From NCBI RefSeq assembly GCF_011493005.1, contig NZ_CP049156.1:2170001-2234000 (forward strand): a DNA stretch of 64,000 nt. The letters run 5' to 3'. Every line of letters starts with the position of its first letter. Positions within the stretch are counted from its first letter, which is position 1. Positions 61,228 to 64,000 of the stretch are shown in pieces. The translations under genes and the position numbers were made by a program. Under the pieces are notes generated by a model. It ran no database searches. It had not been told where the DNA came from and was given only the letters and a program-made list of their open reading frames with translations. This DNA is from Caballeronia sp. SBC1 (GTDB lineage: Bacteria; Pseudomonadota; Gammaproteobacteria; Burkholderiales; Burkholderiaceae).

Positions 61228-61839
61228 ATGAGCAAGCCCCTGATTGAGCCCTCCAGCGAGCCGAACCCGCTACCGACGCCGTTCGTCCCCGCCGCGGAAC
61301 CCGACGAAACGAATATCCGGGAACTGGTCGACGCGTTCTACCGCCGTGTGGACGACGACCTGCTGCTTGGCCCGATCTTCGCCCGCGAACTCGCTGGGCG
61401 CTGGGACGCGCATCTAGCGAAGATGACGACGTTCTGGTCGAGCCTCGTGCTTGGAACGAAGGGATATAGGGGCAACGTTCAAGAGGCGCACCGGCCTCTC
61501 GGCGATATTGAACCCCAACACTTCGCGCGCTGGCTCACGCTTTTCCTCGATACCGTCAACACCCGCTACGAACCCGCCGCTGCAGTGCAGTTCATGGAGC
61601 CTGCGCTGCGCATTGCGCAAAGCCTGCAACTGAGCAAATTCGGCTGGGACTATGCCATTCCGGACGCGCAACTCGCTTTGATGGCGTCGCTAAAGCGCCT
61701 GCGCACAGGCACCAACGAGACCGAGTCTTCGACGGAGTTGCCCGACCGAAGCCACGGCGAACGCTTTCCGGTCAGGCTGTCGGGCGTTGAAAACGCAGAA
61801 CCAAGCGCAGAACCAAGCGACGAATCGAGCGACGCATAA
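61228..61839 (+). CDS. Group III truncated haemoglobin
   Basis: A 203-residue protein. The globin core (about 25-155) has FYRRVDDDLLLGPIF, FWSSLVLGTKGYRGN and the proximal-His region EAHRPL, which fit the group III class. The C-terminal 45 residues are a Ser/Glu/Thr-rich tail with a 12-bp in-frame duplication at 61795-61818. Such globins bind O2 and NO; divergence from nsrR suggests a nitrosative-stress role. The ATG at 61228 has no strong ribosome-binding site. Confidence 0.85.
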   Translation: MSKPLIEPSSEPNPLPTPFVPAAEPDETNIRELVDAFYRRVDDDLLLGPIFARELAGRWDAHLAKMTTFWSSLVLGTKGYRGNVQEAHRPLGDIEPQHFARWLTLFLDTVNTRYEPAAAVQFMEPALRIAQSLQLSKFGWDYAIPDAQLALMASLKRLRTGTNETESSTELPDRSHGERFPVRLSGVENAEPSAEPSDESSDA

Positions 61840-61853
61840 GCGCGGATTCCCGG

Positions 61854-61878
61854 TCCGCCCGCCACAGAGCCGGGCGGA
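61854..61878. terminator. Possible hairpin between the globin and moaE
   Basis: An 8-bp GC-rich stem (61854-61861 with 61871-61878) between two convergent genes, without a T run, so termination is uncertain. Confidence 0.3.
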
Positions 61879-61919
61879 GCCACCGGCCGTACCGGCCGTT
61901 GCCGGTCGTTGCCGATTGC

Positions 61920-62399
61920 TTACGCAGCCGCCCCTTTCGGCGACTCGAGATCCCATCGCGCCAGCGCCGCGTCGTCGGATTCACGGGCATCGACCCATTT
62001 CTCGCCGTGTTCCGTCTTTTCCTTCTTCCAGAACGGCGCCTGCGTTTTCAGATAATCCATCACGAACGCACACGATTCGAACGCTTGCGCCCGGTGCATG
62101 GCGGTCGTCACAACCAGCACGATCTGGTCGAGCGGCAAAAGTTTTCCCACGCGATGCACGATCAGCACGTCCGAACCCGGCCAGCGCTCTCGTGCCTGCG
62201 CAGCGATTGCCTCCAGCGCCTTTTCGGTCATGCCTGGATAGTGCTCCAGCTCCATCGCCTGAACGGTTTGGCCCTCGTTAAGATCCCGCACCGTGCCTAC
62301 AAAACACGCTACCGCACCCACCTTCGGATTGTCGGCACGCAACGCGGCGACTTCCGTGCTGAGATCGAAATCGGCTTCCTGCACGCGGACTCGGGTCAT
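61920..62399 (-). CDS. moaE: Molybdopterin synthase catalytic subunit MoaE
   Basis: A 159-residue protein with the MoaE hallmarks: GAVACFVGTVRD, MELEHYPGMTE, VLIVHRVGKL and FVMDYLKTQAPFWKKE. It converts cPMP to molybdopterin with sulfur carried by MoaD. It lies directly after moaD with one base between genes. Order moeA-moaD-moaE is common. Confidence 0.96.
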   Translation of the reverse strand: MTRVRVQEADFDLSTEVAALRADNPKVGAVACFVGTVRDLNEGQTVQAMELEHYPGMTEKALEAIAAQARERWPGSDVLIVHRVGKLLPLDQIVLVVTTAMHRAQAFESCAFVMDYLKTQAPFWKKEKTEHGEKWVDARESDDAALARWDLESPKGAAA

Positions 62400-62400
62400 C

Positions 62401-62658
62401 TCAGCCGCCCGTGACTGGCGGGAAAAACGCGACTTCGCAGCCTTCCGTGATGCGTCGCGACGGGTCCGTCATTTCGTGGTTGCACGCCATGCGCAACGAG
62501 CGGCCCTCGGCGAGCGTCTCCGCCCACGCGCCACCGCGCATGCGCAGCCAGGCCCGGACGTCGCCGACGCTCGACACGTTGTCCGGGACCTCCACGCTCT
62601 CGTTCGCCACGCCGAGCGCTTCACGCACGCCCGCAAAAAACCTCAATTCGACTTTCAT
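62401..62658 (-). CDS. moaD: Molybdopterin synthase sulfur carrier subunit MoaD
   Basis: An 85-residue ubiquitin-like protein ending in Gly-Gly, where the thiocarboxylate forms. MKVELRFFAGVREALG and VAFFPPVTGG are diagnostic. The ATG at 62658 has GAAGG six bases upstream; a longer start at 62673 would overlap the end of moeA. Confidence 0.96.
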   Translation of the reverse strand: MKVELRFFAGVREALGVANESVEVPDNVSSVGDVRAWLRMRGGAWAETLAEGRSLRMACNHEMTDPSRRITEGCEVAFFPPVTGG

Positions 62659-62666
62659 GATTGCCT

Positions 62667-63932
62667 TCAACACATCAGTTCTGAAAACGGGATAAAACGC
62701 ACGGTTTCGCCGGCCTGGATGGCGTGGTTCGGCGGGTTATCGATCAGGCCGTCCCCCCAGACCGTGGATGTCAACACAGCCGAGCTTTGATTCCCGAACA
62801 CCTCCAGGCCACCGGCGTCATTCACGCGGGCACGCAGGAATTCGTTGCGCCGGTCGCCCTTCTTCTGCGTGAAATCGGCGCGCATGGAGTACACGCGCGG
62901 CTCAACCGTTTCGGCGCCCGCCAGCCGCAGGATGAACGGCCGCACGAACAGCAAAAACGTGCAGAAACTGGAGACCGGATTTCCCGGCAATCCGATGAAA
63001 AATGCCTCGCCGCCGTTTTGATCGGCCGCCTCGCGCCGCACCGCACCGAAAGCGAGCGGCTTGCCGGGTTTCATCGCAATCTGCCACATGGAAATGCGCC
63101 CTTCGGCTTCCACAGCCGGTTTCACATGATCTTCCTCGCCAACCGACACGCCCCCGCACGTGAGGATCAGGTCGTGATCGCGCGCCGCCCGCCGCAAGGT
63201 CTCGCGGGTTGCGTCCAGACGGTCGGGCACGATACCGAGGTCGGTCACCTCGCACCCCAGCTTCGCGAGCAACGCACGCAGCGTGAAACGATTCGAGTTG
63301 TAGATCGCGCCGGGGCGCAATGGCTCGCCGGGCATGGTGAGTTCGTCGCCGGTAAAAAACACCGCCACGCGCACTTTGCGAACCACTTCGAGCGCAGCGC
63401 TTCCCACCGATGCCGCGAGTCCCAGCGCCTGCGGCGTAAGCCGCGTGCCGGCGGGCAGAATGACAGAGTCGCGACGGATATCAGCGCCTTGCTGGGTGAT
63501 CCACTCGCCCTCCGGCGGTACATGTGAAAACGTCGCGCCGGCATGGTCGGAGCGAACCATTTCCTGCATCACGATGGTGTCCGCGCCCGGCGGCACGGTG
63601 GCCCCGGTGAAGATGCGCGCGACCGTGCCTGCAGCCAGCGGCACGGCCGTCTGGCCAGCCGGCACCCGCTGCGACACGGGCAACGTCACGGCGCCCGCAT
63701 CAGACGCCCCGGCGAGATCCGCGGCCCGCACCGCGTAGCCGTCCATGGAACTGGTGCGCATGGGCGGGACGTCGAGCGGCGACACAACCGCGGTGGCCAG
63801 CACGCGCCCGAGCGCTTCGACAGTATCGACGGTTTGTGCGCCGTCCACCCGGCGCGCGGCCGCCAGCAAAGTGGCGAGTGCGTCGGCGGTGGACAACATT
63901 GGCGGGCGTGGAGCGGCGGGCGTAGTGGGCAT
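62667..63932 (-). CDS. moeA: Molybdopterin molybdenumtransferase MoeA
   Basis: A 421-residue protein if begun at the ATG at 63932. Domains include the N-terminal region with PPMRTSSMDGYAVRAADL, the MoCF-binding domain with ILTCGGVSVGEEDHVKP and the C-terminal part near LPGNPVSSFCTFLL. It inserts molybdenum into molybdopterin. The frame stays open toward the window edge (TTG at 63989), so the true start could lie slightly upstream; an internal start at 63899 (MLSTADAL) is also possible. The coding ends nine bases before moaD. Confidence 0.93.
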   Translation of the reverse strand: MPTTPAAPRPPMLSTADALATLLAAARRVDGAQTVDTVEALGRVLATAVVSPLDVPPMRTSSMDGYAVRAADLAGASDAGAVTLPVSQRVPAGQTAVPLAAGTVARIFTGATVPPGADTIVMQEMVRSDHAGATFSHVPPEGEWITQQGADIRRDSVILPAGTRLTPQALGLAASVGSAALEVVRKVRVAVFFTGDELTMPGEPLRPGAIYNSNRFTLRALLAKLGCEVTDLGIVPDRLDATRETLRRAARDHDLILTCGGVSVGEEDHVKPAVEAEGRISMWQIAMKPGKPLAFGAVRREAADQNGGEAFFIGLPGNPVSSFCTFLLFVRPFILRLAGAETVEPRVYSMRADFTQKKGDRRNEFLRARVNDAGGLEVFGNQSSAVLTSTVWGDGLIDNPPNHAIQAGETVRFIPFSELMC

Positions 63933-64000
63933 CGTCGGGGGATTTGTATTGGCCGTGGAATGATGAAATGGTGAAACCGGCAGCGCCAAAAGCGTTGCAT

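Overview
The window is about 64 kb of GC-rich, tightly packed bacterial chromosome from a betaproteobacterium, most likely Burkholderiaceae in or near Paraburkholderia/Caballeronia. That placement rests on protein style and on gene order, such as hfq-hflX-hflK-hflC-DUF2065-hisZ-purA and nlpD-rpoS. It is inference, because no rRNA or species marker is present. Nearly everything is core genome. I see no insertion sequence, prophage, integrase, CRISPR array or tRNA gene.

Layout. 1-7.9 kb: the 3' part of tex faces kup across a shared terminator, followed on the minus strand by a phosphoribosyltransferase, purA and hisZ. 7.9-22.2 kb: a long minus-strand run that reads, in transcription order, ndk, rlmN, rodZ-like, ispG, hisS, yfgM-like, bamB, der, hfq, hflX, hflK, hflC and a DUF2065 gene. 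This links isoprenoid synthesis, outer-membrane assembly, ribosome GTPases, the RNA chaperone Hfq and the FtsH regulators HflKC. 22.6-29.9 kb: a YccA-like Bax inhibitor-1 membrane protein faces rlmD. Behind rlmD come an exonuclease, rpoS, nlpD, pcm and surE, the familiar stationary-phase cluster. 30-37.7 kb: a quinone oxidoreductase, then (minus strand) 4.5S RNA (ffs), dnaX, ybaB, recR, a DUF1653 gene and a CaiB-type CoA transferase. 38-47 kb (plus strand): trxA, rho, a MerR regulator with an MFS transporter, mtfA, type B ribosomal protein L31, an ArnT-like glycosyltransferase and a MATE transporter. 47-57 kb: a 1990-residue alpha-2-macroglobulin translationally close to pbpC, then a secreted helix-hairpin-helix protein with a histone-H1-like tail, and yidB. 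57-64 kb: clpB with a near-consensus sigma-32 promoter, an NsrR-type Rrf2 regulator divergent from a group III truncated haemoglobin, and the molybdenum cofactor genes moeA, moaD and moaE.

No wholly new multi-gene system stands out. The more unusual signals are in the fine structure. Many spacers, and a few low-complexity coding segments, carry short perfect tandem duplications of 9-20 bp, the clearest being a 14-bp array right after the rho stop codon. A strongly purine/pyrimidine-skewed tract separates ffs from dnaX. The helix-hairpin-helix protein couples a signal peptide to a lysine/alanine-rich tail. The alpha-2-macroglobulin keeps its thioester but lacks a lipobox. Start codons were chosen by ribosome-binding site and family length; where this is uncertain the entry says so.
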